Below, in pieces: positions 46,660 through 57,949 of a stretch of 64,000 nucleotides of DNA. Position 1 is the first letter of the stretch. Each line of letters opens with the position of its first letter. The position numbers were made by a program, and so were the translations under genes. The stretch comes from Scedosporium boydii (Eukaryota > Ascomycota > Sordariomycetes > Microascales > Microascaceae): contig NJFT01000001.1 of assembly GCA_002221725.1 (NCBI GenBank), positions 62,001 through 126,000 of the forward strand, read 5' to 3'. Under the pieces are notes generated by a model. The model did no database searches. It saw nothing but the letters and a program-made list of their open reading frames with translations, and had not been told where the DNA came from.

Positions 46660-47515
46660 ACAATGAGAGGTGAGGCGAGGCAAAGCAAGATGGCTTCGGA
46701 GGTGTTCAAAATCAGGGGAAGAAGGGGGTTGTGTTTGAGGAGGATGATGGCAGTTTGGCAAGAAGCGCATTGATTTTTTTATTGCTTCGATTCGCATGGA
46801 TGGAAACGGTATGGCTTGTACGTTAATTCTTTTATGCGCGTCGTTCTGCCGTTGACTCTTATACGAGCATGTTTTAGACGCCGCATTAGACGACCTAGCC
46901 ACGACCGGCTAGACACACAAAAAGAGAGAGGAGAGGAGAGCAAATGAGATGCTGATGAACATAAAAGCTTGGTAGTCACCGTCAGGAGAAGACGAGAAAC
47001 ACGGAGCAGAAATCTCGAGAGGAATGGGATGTGTATTCTAGCTAACACGAATATGGCCATCAAAATCAAACGCCGTTCATGGAAACCTCAGTCCTTTGCC
47101 AGTGTATCGTGCGACCTCCAATTGTACCCGCAAAAGCCCCTTGGTTGCAAGAGCTGTGCCCACACACAGACAGAAGATTGATAGCTCAGAGTCAACAAAT
47201 GACCATGGTGAACGTTCCAACTCTTCGAGGCGAGGGCAAGAAGACAGAACAGAGGGCGGGTTTAATCTCCTCGTTCGCCTGGGCTGTACTTATGAGAAGT
47301 GTATTTGATATTTGTTTACAATCTATCGAAGGGAGGGGCCATCGTGACACTCCTCCGTATATCTGGTTCTTTAGCTTGTTATGAGAATTCATTATATACT
47401 ACCGCGCCTTGGTGAAATCTCCAGGAAAACTCAGTTCGAATGATGGGAAGGGAACGGAAGAACTAGGCGGCGCTACTCACACTCCCCGACAGACGACAGA
47501 TGGTGCCAGTTCTCT
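46660..47515. other. 3' spacer between convergent genes
   Basis: The 856 bases between the RTF1 stop and the stop of the glycerophosphodiesterase gene contain GA-rich and purine-rich runs (46918-46945) but no supported gene. Confidence 0.5.
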
Positions 47516-48891
47516 TCACCGCGTCTTCTCCCTACTAGGCTTCGTCGTAACGCGATCATACCTCCCAATAACCGTAAACCAAAAAGCCAACCCAGCCGCC
47601 AAAACATTCAAAGAAAGCAACGTCATCAAACTCAAAAAATCACTTACAACACCCCTCCTCTTCCCAAACCTCACGGCGCTCTTACTCCTCCTGCCACCAC
47701 CAGCCGCGGTGACAGCAGCGCGGCGTCTCCTCGCCTCCGTCTCTTCGGCTAGCCAACGCTCGCAGACCTCCAGATACAGCCCGGGGTCGTCGGTGATGAG
47801 GCCGTCGACGCGGGCGAGCACGGCCCATTCCATCCAGCGCTCGTGGTTGACGGTCCATGCGAAGACGGGGCGGCGGGAGGAGCGGGCGGAGAGGAGGAAG
47901 CTGGGGCCGAGGGGGCCCGCGAGGACGATTTGGAGGATGTTGAAGGAGAGGTTTGGGTGGGCGGGAAGGAGGCGGTTGGCATAGGGGAGGGAGAAGCCGA
48001 TGTGGGTTAGGGGGAAGGTGGGGAGGTGGATGCGGGCTTTGGCGATGTAGGCTTGCTGGATTGTAGAGAGAGTGAGTTGGCTATGGACCTAGCGGGGAGG
48101 GTGGGAGAAGGGACGTACGTTCCAACAGCCAAATATTATCCTTTCGTTCCACGGTCGGGCGCTGCGATGGTGGCACGCGGCGATGGTTTCGGCAGTTCTG
48201 CGCATTAGGTCTTCGCAGTCGTCGTCTAGCTGGACACCAGATTGTCAGCCCGTCTTACAGCAATCTTACGCCACCGAGCGGCCTGATAAAGCCTGACCTT
48301 TATATCTAGTAGTAACCACACACTCTCATGTCCGTCTTCGGTAAGAAAGCCGAGTAGTTCGGACAGCCTCGGCATGGGCTCGTGAGGCGCGCGCAAGGTC
48401 TTGATGGAGCTGATGTCATTCCAGTCGCAGTCGCCAATCTTTTTGTCGACACCGAAGCACCTCTTTAGTGTGCCGTCCTGTTTATCACAAAGTGGTCAGC
48501 CTTCCCGGACCCTCAAAATCTTAATACATCTTCTTCAAGGCGAGGGAGAAACTCACATGCGATAGCACGACGACCCCGTCCCTCGTCAAGTGCAAATCCG
48601 ACTCGATGGCATGAGCGCCGGCAGCCACCGCCCCACGGAAAGCCGCCATGGAGTTCTCGGGGTATTTCGCCTTGTATCCTCGGTGGGCGATGCATTGCGG
48701 CGCCGTGACGGGGTCGTCTACTTTGGTCATTTCCCACTGGCGCGCCCAATACGGCTCTGGGAAGCGAGCAGGGAAAGGTTCCCTCTGTGTCAGAGACGAC
48801 TTCGCACGGCAAAAGAGGGCACCCGACGCTAACCTGGAAGATCCGGATCATTCTCTGCGGTGAGCAGAGGCCTCGTCTCTCGAGGGGCCAT
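47516..48891 (-). CDS. PGC1: Glycerophosphodiester phosphodiesterase, PGC1-like phosphatidylglycerol phospholipase C
   Basis: Five exons (48891-48834, 48756-48557, 48477-48298, 48229-48119, 48055-47516) join in phase to 362 aa. The start [19 protein letters not shown] is in context CACCATGG; the exon 2 acceptor is the pyrimidine-rich TTCCCAG before AGCCG, giving [12 protein letters not shown]. The GDPD signature is [15 protein letters not shown] (H44), [20 protein letters not shown] (E71, D73, H86). [26 protein letters not shown] closes the TIM barrel. A basic stretch precedes a C-terminal helix (about 326-346, [21 protein letters not shown]), as in yeast Pgc1, which degrades phosphatidylglycerol to diacylglycerol in mitochondria and lipid droplets. 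Soluble glycerophosphodiesterase activity is the alternative. Confidence 0.88.
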
Positions 48892-50273
48892 GGTGATGCT
48901 ATATTTCTATGCCCCTCCCTATCTAGTTTTGCCCCTATTGTATGTATGGTATGCGATTCGATTTGTGCGATGCGGTGTGTTCGTCGTGGGGTATGCGCGA
49001 GACCCTCTCACAGCTTTCTCGTTCTTCGCGATGTTGCCTCAGGTGCCTAGCGACTGGAGTTTCGTTGCGCGTATCGATGGACTCGATAGATTCGGAGTTC
49101 GCAGATATTGCTCGAGCGCAATAGATTCACTCGGTGGAAGACCACGGATGGGGCGGGGTTTAGATTTCGAACGAAACGGTCTAGCTAGGCCTTGGTTCAG
49201 TTGCTCGATCAAGGACCGACGATGGTAACGCAGTTTCTCTCGAGTCGAAAAATCTCAAGTATATTAGAATATATATCGTAAAAGTGGGTGTAAATCGCAG
49301 AATGTGATCCGAAAATTTCTCCCGCGCCCTTGTCTTGTCCTGCCTTGTCTCGTCTCGTCTCGTCTCTGGTTGCTGGCTGGAGCTGAGCCGCCTGTGCTCC
49401 GCTAGGATTCCAAAGTGTCATGTCGCATCTTCACCCACGTTTCGTCAGTGAAGATCCACAGTCCCGCCACTTTGACACTAAGAGCCTAAGAGGAAAAGGG
49501 ACCCCTCTCACATTGCAACCTCACCAGTGGCACTCAAGTCTGGTAGCACCTCGTTCTATCCTGACTTGGAAACGGCGGAAAACCAGCGGAATATCAGGGT
49601 GCATTCGGGGTTCGCATCCAATCCCGGGCCCGATCAAGGGGACATTTTAGATGGTAAATTGAATGTCATCCGAAATCCGCCGCTTGGCACATACGAAGTA
49701 ATGAATCAATCGTCAACGCTCTCTGCCTTGTCAAAAACGTCAAATCGCCTATACTGACTCAATTCCAATACGTTTCTCGCTTATTCATCAGGACTGCTGA
49801 GCTCCTTCCGGACTGGTATCCGGTCGTTATATTGTGTGGTCAAGACGATGTTGAAGTGCAGCGACCGCCCCGAAGCCTCTATGATACTAGATGGACTTCA
49901 CTCCAACCTCCTGGGCAGCATTTCTATTTTTATTCCCCATGAAACTACACCTCAGGGTCACAGAGGGTGAATTAATGAGACTGATTGCTGTGTGATGGCC
50001 CATATGCAAGCTCTACCATTCATTCGGTGGCTGCTACTACAAGCGTGATGTGAAGCAAGTCTCGTTGGCAGAGTCATCCTATCGAGCAAGTCCTCCTAGA
50101 CCGTCGTGTCACCACCAGGAGACTGGAAGACATATCCGTAGCGGAGAACTAGGCAAGGAGCGAGCTCTTGATGTGCTAAACTGAGTCTTAATTCCCGCAT
50201 CGCCAGACATAGGGCAATCCGACCTCGTTTCACGGCGCCGGGCTGACGATACCCTCAAATAGATCATCATGTC
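48892..50273. other. Intergenic spacer, about 1.4 kb
   Basis: No gene is supported. The left part is the promoter of the glycerophosphodiesterase gene. A CTCGT-rich simple stretch (tcttgtcttgtcctgcc then tcgtctcgtc) lies at about 49320-49370. Confidence 0.5.
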
Positions 50274-51026
50274 TCATTTGTCGAGGAGAGCAATAAGCCG
50301 TTGAACTTTCTCGACATCCTCGAACTGGGCGTTGAACTCTTCTCGAGATTGATTGACAAACTGGAACTCCGGCGGGAAGTATCTAGCGCCTTCCTAATCA
50401 TACAGCCCAATAACCTCCAAAGTCTCGTACTCAAACATCATGTTGTGAGCGCCAATATCCCAATTGCAGAAGATGTATTCGTCGGTATCTGATGTCTTCG
50501 AAGCCCAGGTTTTTCTCTTGTCGTGATATCGCACCCAGGGCGGCGGGACGACTATACCGTCGAGGCCTGTTGAATTCGATCTCAGCTTCGACAGCTCTGG
50601 GAGAACTACATTCATGATATAGATCTCGGCATTGGCCCATGCTTTCTCTTCACATTTGATGCATTCTCCATCATCAACATGCTTGTTTCCTTGAGGCATC
50701 CTGCATTCTTCTCTGACGCGCAAGCCAGGGAGCCCTCCCCAAAGGTCCGTCTCGATGAACGAGAGGCCGTTCTCGTCTGGGCCACTATCCATGAGTCGGG
50801 GTACTTTGATCTTTGTTTGAGAGAGCAACTTCAGTGCTGACGCTTCGATCTGAAAAAGCTCTTTAACGAATGGGTCGACAATGTATTCCCCAAAGATGTT
50901 CTTTTGTCTTCGGTTTGGTGGGACCTCCCGCTTGATAAAAGTGTTGGCGGTCCAGCTGTATATTCTCAGCGATGTGCTGTAGACTTCTTTTTCGCCTGGT
51001 TTTAGCAATGAAGTGGTGTCCTCCAT
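50274..51026 (-). pseudogene. APH/choline-kinase-like protein with one in-frame stop
   Basis: From ATG 51026 the frame encodes 210 residues, then TAG at 50396-50394, then 39 more codons in the same frame to TGA at 50274. Before the stop: NTFIKREVPPNRR and EASALKLLSQTKIKVPRLMDSG (N-lobe), LSFIETDLWGGLPG (hinge), and the catalytic loop NWDIGAHNMMFE with D190 and N195. The metal-binding Asp is D210 in VIGLYD. The codon right after it is TAG, where related kinases commonly have Trp (D-W-E-x-A-G); downstream EGARYFPPEFQFVNQSREEF is the expected continuation. One G-to-A change from TGG explains the break. The gene is otherwise intact, so this is a recent pseudogene, a polymorphism, or a sequencing error. 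The kinase substrate is unknown. Confidence 0.72.
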
Positions 51027-53896
51027 CTTGGTTCGCTTGTCGCTTGAAAAAGGAAAATAATGGGAGAAAGCTCAAGCGTATGGCAGTCAGGATCGACCTT
51101 TTTCTTTGCCTGCTTTTGCTTGGAGACCCGGTATTGCGCTGCAGGGGATCGCCAACGAGATGAAACGAGGTGCAACCACTCCTGGCGAGATTGCCAGCCG
51201 CGTTGAATCCTGAATCACCGCGTCGTTCCAGCGCCGTGGCAGACGAATAACCTTCAAGAGCGCGGATGGGGCTTTTGATACTCATACACACGCATATATA
51301 CGTGGAAATAGCTGGATGGCCTCGAGTTTTCTCCTGCGCTTTTCCCTCGTAGCTGGTGTCTTCTATCTCTCTAGCAAGGACGAAGTCTACCTTTGCACAC
51401 AACAAGAGCTTGATACGACACTAACACCATCACCCATCACATTCAATACTAAAGAATATCACGAAAACAACCAACACAACCAAGACGGCAGCTACTACTT
51501 TCGATCCCAATCCCGTGCTCTCCTATGTGCCAAAAGATGGACAATATCTTCTTGATGAAGAGCGCACGAAGGGCCTTGACCCAGCCCTACAGAAGCCAGT
51601 TGGCACATCCCTTCGTGTTGAGACCATCTCTCATGGAACCATCCCCTGGGCGATCTCTAGGCTCTTCTACCTTTCTACCCCTCGAGTCTCCTACAATTTG
51701 CGCGATGATGGTAGCACTCTCTTTACTGCTTATATCATTGGGCATGTCATCTTCAAGGTGCCTGTATGGCATACGTCCGAGACGTCCACATCGAGGGCCT
51801 CTGCCTCTCTCATCCATATGTATGCCCCTTGGACTCGTGTTATTCAAGACATGTTAGTTGAGAGGAGGGAAAGAAAAGACCATTAACTTCCACTCTATCT
51901 CCATCCATTACAGCCTCGAGATGGCAAAAGATCCTCGAGCTTCCGTATTATCAGCCAATGTGGCTAGCCTTGACTTGCACAGTAGGAGAAGGAGCCGCCC
52001 GCAACAGACTTTAGACTTTCCCCGGTTTCTGGATAACGTCGAGAGCTGAAGAGTGGCATTACACTTAGGCCCAACCTTGATCCGCATCGGGCATTCTGCC
52101 ACTTGTGGCAGCCACACTGGGAGTAACCCCGGAGAATCTCTGCGGATCCGCAACGGAACAACCTTGAAGTCATTGATGGTGCTTGGAGACCGATCAAAGT
52201 CTACGCAAGCCCAACAATACTCTCAAGTTCTCCCCAGCCACAAAATTCAATTCCATCTCAATCCGCCAAACTCTCTGCCCGAAGTACACTAAATCTCCAA
52301 CTGCAAGTGCCATTGATCGACAAGAGTAGTGTACTCAACCTCCTTGGTACATGCAGCGCCCAGACATTAGCTCCGTCCCGCGCAATGTTTGCCGCGGTAG
52401 TGCCCCAGAACCACAATGCAACAACCATAAAACCCCAGGAAACACATCTTCCTTCCGACCGGCGCTGCCACGAGGTTCCACGGCTTCGGCTCAAAAAATC
52501 TAATCTAGAGACTAAATTCTGCAAAAAGCAAAAAGAAGCTCTTATCCCTACCGATATCACCCGGCCCCGTTCTAAACTCTCTTAGCCTAAAGAAGCTCCC
52601 GCAGGACAAAACGCACTCCCCGGGCGTGGATTCAGCACGGGAAAAGAGTTGGGCCAGAAATATCTACAAAGTTTGGAACCGGCGATTTTATATTGTTGGA
52701 TAGGATGGTCTCTTGAATACTTGGTCACGTTGCTTTTTTCACCTTCGGCCTGGTGGAGAGAGAGGTAACTTGCGACGATATCATCTCTCTGGAGAAGATC
52801 GTCGATGTCTCCACAGACTCCCTTGTCCAAGGAACAGACTTGGTTTGTGGGGCCTTTGTAAAAAGACTGAGCTCAGAGTAGGGAAGATGGGGAACGTCGA
52901 GAGAAGATAGGCCATAGAAGTAGTCTACTTAGACTGTAATAACCCAATACTAGGTAGAACTACATGTAGTATCAACTAGAGAAGCCCTGGTCCATCTCAA
53001 TGGCTAAGCCCTGTCCCTCTAGAACCTAGACAATGGAGACGCAGATCTCCATCCCATTGAAAGCCACATCGCGAGTCTCGCACCATGTTCAAATAAGATC
53101 CTCTTTATTTTGTGATATCGGGTCCTAGCTACCCTCAATACTTTGGAAAAAAAGCTTCCGAGACCACATTTCCCTCCTGTCCAAATCCTAACCCAGCCAG
53201 ATCAAAAACAAAAACGTAAATATACGCACTCGGAAGACATAGACACACCACACTACCTGCATCCTTCGTCCTCATCGTAGATTACCGCGTGGCAGATAAA
53301 AAAGAAAACAAAGGCATCGGGAAGAGCGCAAATAAGGAATAAAAAGCGGCGTGGCCTCTCGAATTGCTGAGCCGAAAACGACATTGAAGAATCTCCCAAG
53401 ACGCCCGCCTTTCCTCCCGTAGCTCCATCGTAAATAATATCCAAGTAGTATAGTTGTATCCTCGCCTGCCATTGATAATAAGTCCTCAGAAAATTCAAGG
53501 CCGCAACAAGCCAGCAAAGCCCAGGTAAGCAACGCCCCCTTTCTCCTCGCCAAAAAACATATTTTGTGGGAAAAAAGACCATAAAAAAGATAATCAAAGA
53601 GTCCGTTTGACCGTAACCCAGTACTGAATACACCAAACATGCAAGGTACCGGCGCCGGGGTCCTATATGTATCTCCATCACCATGTGGCATATATACCCA
53701 ACGTTATGTAGAACCGAATCCCGGATATAGTCAAACAAAATAAGAATAGTTGAACGTCGTCCTCATCGAGAGTCATCAGTGAAAAAAGGTAGCCGGTAAG
53801 AGAGGGGGTGGTTGGTAATAGTTGGTTTGATAGTTGATGTGTGAAAAGATTGCGATCAAATGCGAAAGGAGTAGCTCTGCAGGTCCCGCAGTATCT
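51027..53896. other. Intergenic spacer, about 2.9 kb, with a possible coding remnant
   Basis: No complete gene is supported. An open frame at 51510-51886 (DPNPVLSYVPKDGQYLLDEE through TIPWAISRLFYLSTPRVSYN) reads like coding sequence but has no ATG near its start and no clear upstream exon. The remainder, especially 52600-53890, is AT-rich and probably the 3' sequence of facB. Confidence 0.4.
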
Positions 53897-56850
53897 TTAT
53901 AGGATAAATTCGTGATTTCCCATGCCGTTCATAAATCTCTCGCCGTTACCGCATTGGTTGGGAATCATCGACCCTTGCAGATCGAGGCTCCCCACGCTGA
54001 GCCCGAGGTCCGTCGGAGTCATGTCCTCACCAGGGCTAAGGCTTTCGTCAGACATGCTGAGGACGCTTTGTGTCGCTACGGAGCCGTCAAACTCGCCAAT
54101 GTTGAAAGTGTTGAGCTCCCAGGGATCTTCGAGCCAACCCGCACCAACCGTGGTAGTAGTGTTCGCGCTCTGTACCACCTGCGGGGCGGCGCCGTCCAAA
54201 GCGGCGACAGCAGGTCCTCCGTAGATGGCGTCGTAGACGTTGCTCTGGCCGCCTTCTAGGGAGCCTAGAAGAGCCTCCCACTGAGACGCCGAGAAGCCCA
54301 CCGTCTTGGCATCCACTTGACCACCCGGATACATCTGCGACAATCGCTGCTGGAGATGAGGCGGCAAGTTATGTCGCCGGGCGTGCATCTGGATCGATGC
54401 TGGAACCTGACCTTGCGCAGGAGTGCTAGAGCTCAAGGAGAGATAGTCGAGGCTCTGCTGCGATGGCGAGGCCTGGGGGCTTTGAGACATGGCATGGCGG
54501 CTTTCGCCGTGGAAAGCAGGCGACGACTGAGGGTTATCGACCGATCGGCGGCTTTGAGGCCTAAGCATTTCAGGCCGCGGTCCCGCTGCGGTAGGCATGG
54601 TCATCCTCCTCAACTTAGCTTGTTGCTGGAGCAAGTCGGTCTCGCTCGCCGAGGCTCCTAGGAGTCTCCCAATGCTTTGCCTAGCGTGGGCAGCGTGGCC
54701 GTTCTGTTCCTGCGGTGTAGCAGATCTCCTATTTCCGTTAATCGAGGGAGATCGGCATTGGTTGTGTCCTGCAGAGGCCGAGGGGCTCGACTGCGGCGGC
54801 GTTGGCGGCGCAGACTCGTCGACCGGAATGACCATGCTCGAGATGCGCTTGAAGTCGAGGCAGCCCGGCGCCTGCGCCTTGATGAGCATCTTGATGACGG
54901 TGTTGACGAGCCTTTGGCCATCCTTGGACAATTTGCTGTCTTGCTTGAGCTCAAGCGTCTGATAGAGAAGAGTCATGCCGCAGATGACAAGGATATCGGT
55001 CTTGTTGAGGCAGAACGAACACGTCATATTTCGCTCTTCTAGAAGCTCAACAATCTGAATAATGCGCTTGCTGCAGTCGCTAATCGTCATCAGCGCAGGC
55101 GCGGCCTTCTGACCAAGACTGGTTCCGACCGCCGGGCGGTACACCAGGGTGCGCATGTAATAGTATGCGAGGGCCTGTGGACAGTGTTAGAAGGGACGAA
55201 CATGTGCGCTCCCGAGGTCATATGGAACGGTTTCAACGTATAAAAACTTACCAGGAGAGGAGATCGGCTGCCCGTGACATCTGTCGAAGGCTTATCCTGC
55301 GCAAAGTTGAGCCTGAGGTGAGGAGGCAAGTCGTCATACCACTGGGTCAATTCCGCGTCCAGAGCCGAGAGCTGCTGGATGGAAATCTCGTGAGTAGCAG
55401 ATGCAGGATAGACCTTTTCGAGAACCTTGGCAAGGATGCGGGTGCCGCGGAAGAGAGCCAGTGCGCTGCTAAGACGAGTGGACTCGCCAGGGAGGGTCGG
55501 CTGGAAGCCCTTTTCGGTAACGTATTCATCATCCGTATCCACAGGATACTCAGCATGGATGTCATCCTCCTTCAGCAGTTTGGGAAGGCCGAGGATGGCA
55601 GCCGAGAAACTACACAATCGTTAGATGACATATGATTCGCGGCAGTGTACCTCGGTATCTTGTATACGTACCAGTCAACAGTGTACAAAGTCCAGAAGAC
55701 CTTCTTTCGAGTCTCAATGGTCAAGGCACCGAAAGAGAAGCGCTTCTGGCTCTGGTGAAGCCCAAGGCGGTGGGAAAGGCCAACGGCGATACCCTTGTAA
55801 AGTTGGAGCCTCTTGTAATCTGCCCTTACTGTGCAGTACATAAGGGCTAGGATAAGGCACTGGAGGGTGATCATCGTGTTGTCCATGAGGATGGCGTCAA
55901 GAGCCTTCTGCCATTCGGCTTCGCAGGCAGCAATCTGAGCGGTGTCGGGGAATTCACCTGCTAGGGAGGCGATGCTGAAAACAAGGTAGATCTGAGCAAG
56001 CTTGTGGTTGTTCTTGATCTTCTCGGGATCCGCAACAAATTCTTCGTAGATTCGAAGGAATGTCGGTTTATGCAAAACTGGGAACAGAGGTGCCCATTCC
56101 TGGAAGTAGACGTTCACACAACGATCCGTGAACAATCTTGGAGGTATCCTCAGAGACAGGTCGGCTGGGCTAGAAGACAGGGGATAACAGCCCTGGATGT
56201 GCAAGAACGCCTCAGGATTGAACTCTGGGCATGATTTTCCACTCTCTTGAACCTTTCGTTTTACAGATTCTGCACATCAAGGTGTGTAAGTAGACGAATT
56301 CTAAGCAAGAAGTAAAACCGATGCTAATATCAGAGAGGGGCGCATAAGGAAAAAAATAGGGGTGCGCACCAATGAATGAACGGCCACTAGAGCCGCCCAT
56401 GAAATAAGAGTCTGAGTTTTCAACGCCGAGGAGTAGCGGCGATGCTTGAATACGGAAAGTGTCCTCTTTCGCCTGAGGAGCTGGGCTGCCGTGGTGTTCG
56501 GAGGCGGGGCTATGAGCGTGGCTAGATGCCGCCGGCCGCCTTCCGTATAACCTCGAGAGCATGTCGATCTTCTCGTCCTTCTCATCCAACAAATCCTTCA
56601 GTTCCCTCACTTCAGCCTCGAGCTGTCGGACTCGCTCTTCTAACGATTCGGTGTAGCCGCGAGGGAAAGCACGGCGGCTCAGCTTGTCACTAGTCCGACA
56701 CTCGAAGCCGACATTGGCACACTGGGAACAGCAAGGGCGGATGCCATCGCAGCGAATCTTCTTGCTACGACACCTGTCGCAGGCCTGGGCAATCCTGCTT
56801 TGTGAGCTGGTGCCCACCTTGATAACTTTCATCGGTAGTATGCCAGGCAT
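53897..56850 (-). CDS. facB: FacB/CAT8-like Zn2Cys6 transcription activator
   Basis: Four exons (56850-56370, 56269-55672, 55609-55252, 55174-53897) join in phase to 904 aa. The N-terminus holds a Zn2Cys6 cluster with cysteines at 24, 27, 34, 41, 44 and 51 ([19 protein letters not shown]), then the linker [21 protein letters not shown] and a coiled coil (about 66-100, [21 protein letters not shown]) for dimerisation. Residues about 185-480 form the fungal middle homology region ([39 protein letters not shown]). The tail is Ser/Pro/Gln-rich with acidic activation-like sequence near the end. This sequence matches FacB of Aspergillus and ACU-15 of Neurospora, which activate acetate, glyoxylate and gluconeogenic genes and are repressed by CreA in A. 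nidulans. The 7-kb upstream region contains CreA-type hexamers. CAT8 is the yeast relative. Confidence 0.9.
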
Positions 56851-57400
56851 GGCGGCGGGTTACCGGAATAACCGGGGCCGGATACTGGTCGAGAGAAAAA
56901 TCTGATGTGGGAGGGGAGGAGGAATGCAGGCGTCGACGAAAAAAGCAGTAGAATGAATTAAAATAGGGAAGAGGAAGAGGAGAATAGTGCTTCGATCGAA
57001 TTCAAGTATTGTAGTGTGTCTAGATTATTCGCGGTGTTAATCGTTTCGTATTTAATCCGGCTCGCGTCTTCCTTCGTTGAGTGTCTCGGCAGTTTCGATC
57101 GTTACCGAGGAAAAGCGTGTAAGCCAAAAAGCGTCTTCGTGGCCTGCCTCGGGCAGACTCGCGGCCCTCTCACAAGAATTCCAATGTGGAGGTAGCAATG
57201 AAGCCCGGATTTGCTATGTTTATGGTATCAAAAGGAAGGTTAGGTGACGCCAGGAAAAGGAAAGAGGAAAATGGAGTATAAAGCAAGAGAGAGAGTGGAG
57301 GCGAGGAGCAGTAGCGGTGGCAGGAGAGAAGGAAGTAGATGGGGACCAAAGTGGTTTTATTATGAGATGCCGGGTTGAGTTGGATTGGAAGTACTCAGGA

Positions 57401-57417
57401 CTGGGGATGGACTGGGG
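57401..57417. promoter_or_regulatory. Paired CreA-type hexamers upstream of facB
   Basis: CTGGGG occurs at 57401-57406 and 57412-57417, and CCGGGG at 56872-56877 close to the start codon; all match the CreA consensus SYGGRG. Paired sites are the functional form in Aspergillus. The consensus is short and expected often by chance, so this is suggestive only. Confidence 0.3.
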
Positions 57418-57606
57418 GGGGGAAGGAGGCAAGGGGAGTATGGAGGAAGAGAGGGGGGGCGTGTACTGAGAGGTAGGCGTAGTGCAGGCCGATAACTTGT
57501 GTGAGTCTTGTACCCAAGTACACTACTCGCGTCCAGCGCCACCAAGGTCAGCAGCGGGGAAAAGACATCTCGGGGAAATGTACAGATACTTCAGATGAGG
57601 AAGGCG

Positions 57607-57627
57607 CTGGGCACTGGGCACTGGGCA
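57607..57627. repeat. Triple 7-bp tandem repeat CTGGGCA
   Basis: Three perfect direct copies of CTGGGCA follow each other in the facB upstream region. Confidence 0.85.
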
Positions 57628-57949
57628 CTTGGATATCATCCTTCACACTTCCATCAATACTACTGAGCACACCCTCCGACGTGCACCAGACCGGCAGGGG
57701 CAGGCACTGTATCTGGTCGATTGAGTTGGTGCAATTCGCGAAGGCGAGGGGACAAGATCGCTCCACAAATGTACAACAGCGAGGCACACGATGGAGTATG
57801 GGGTGTTAATGGTTCTAGCCACCAACCTGAACAGGGAGCCACAGAGAAAAATGCGCCAGTAGGGCCTCCGCTAAATGTGATTTCATCCATCACACTGAAC
57901 CATATTACTTGTCAATGTTGCCATGAACCCAGCTGGTTTTAATACAACC

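Noticed and set aside
49598..49630. tRNA B-box-like GGGTTCGCATCC
   Set aside because: No A box, acceptor stem or anticodon arm could be placed around it.
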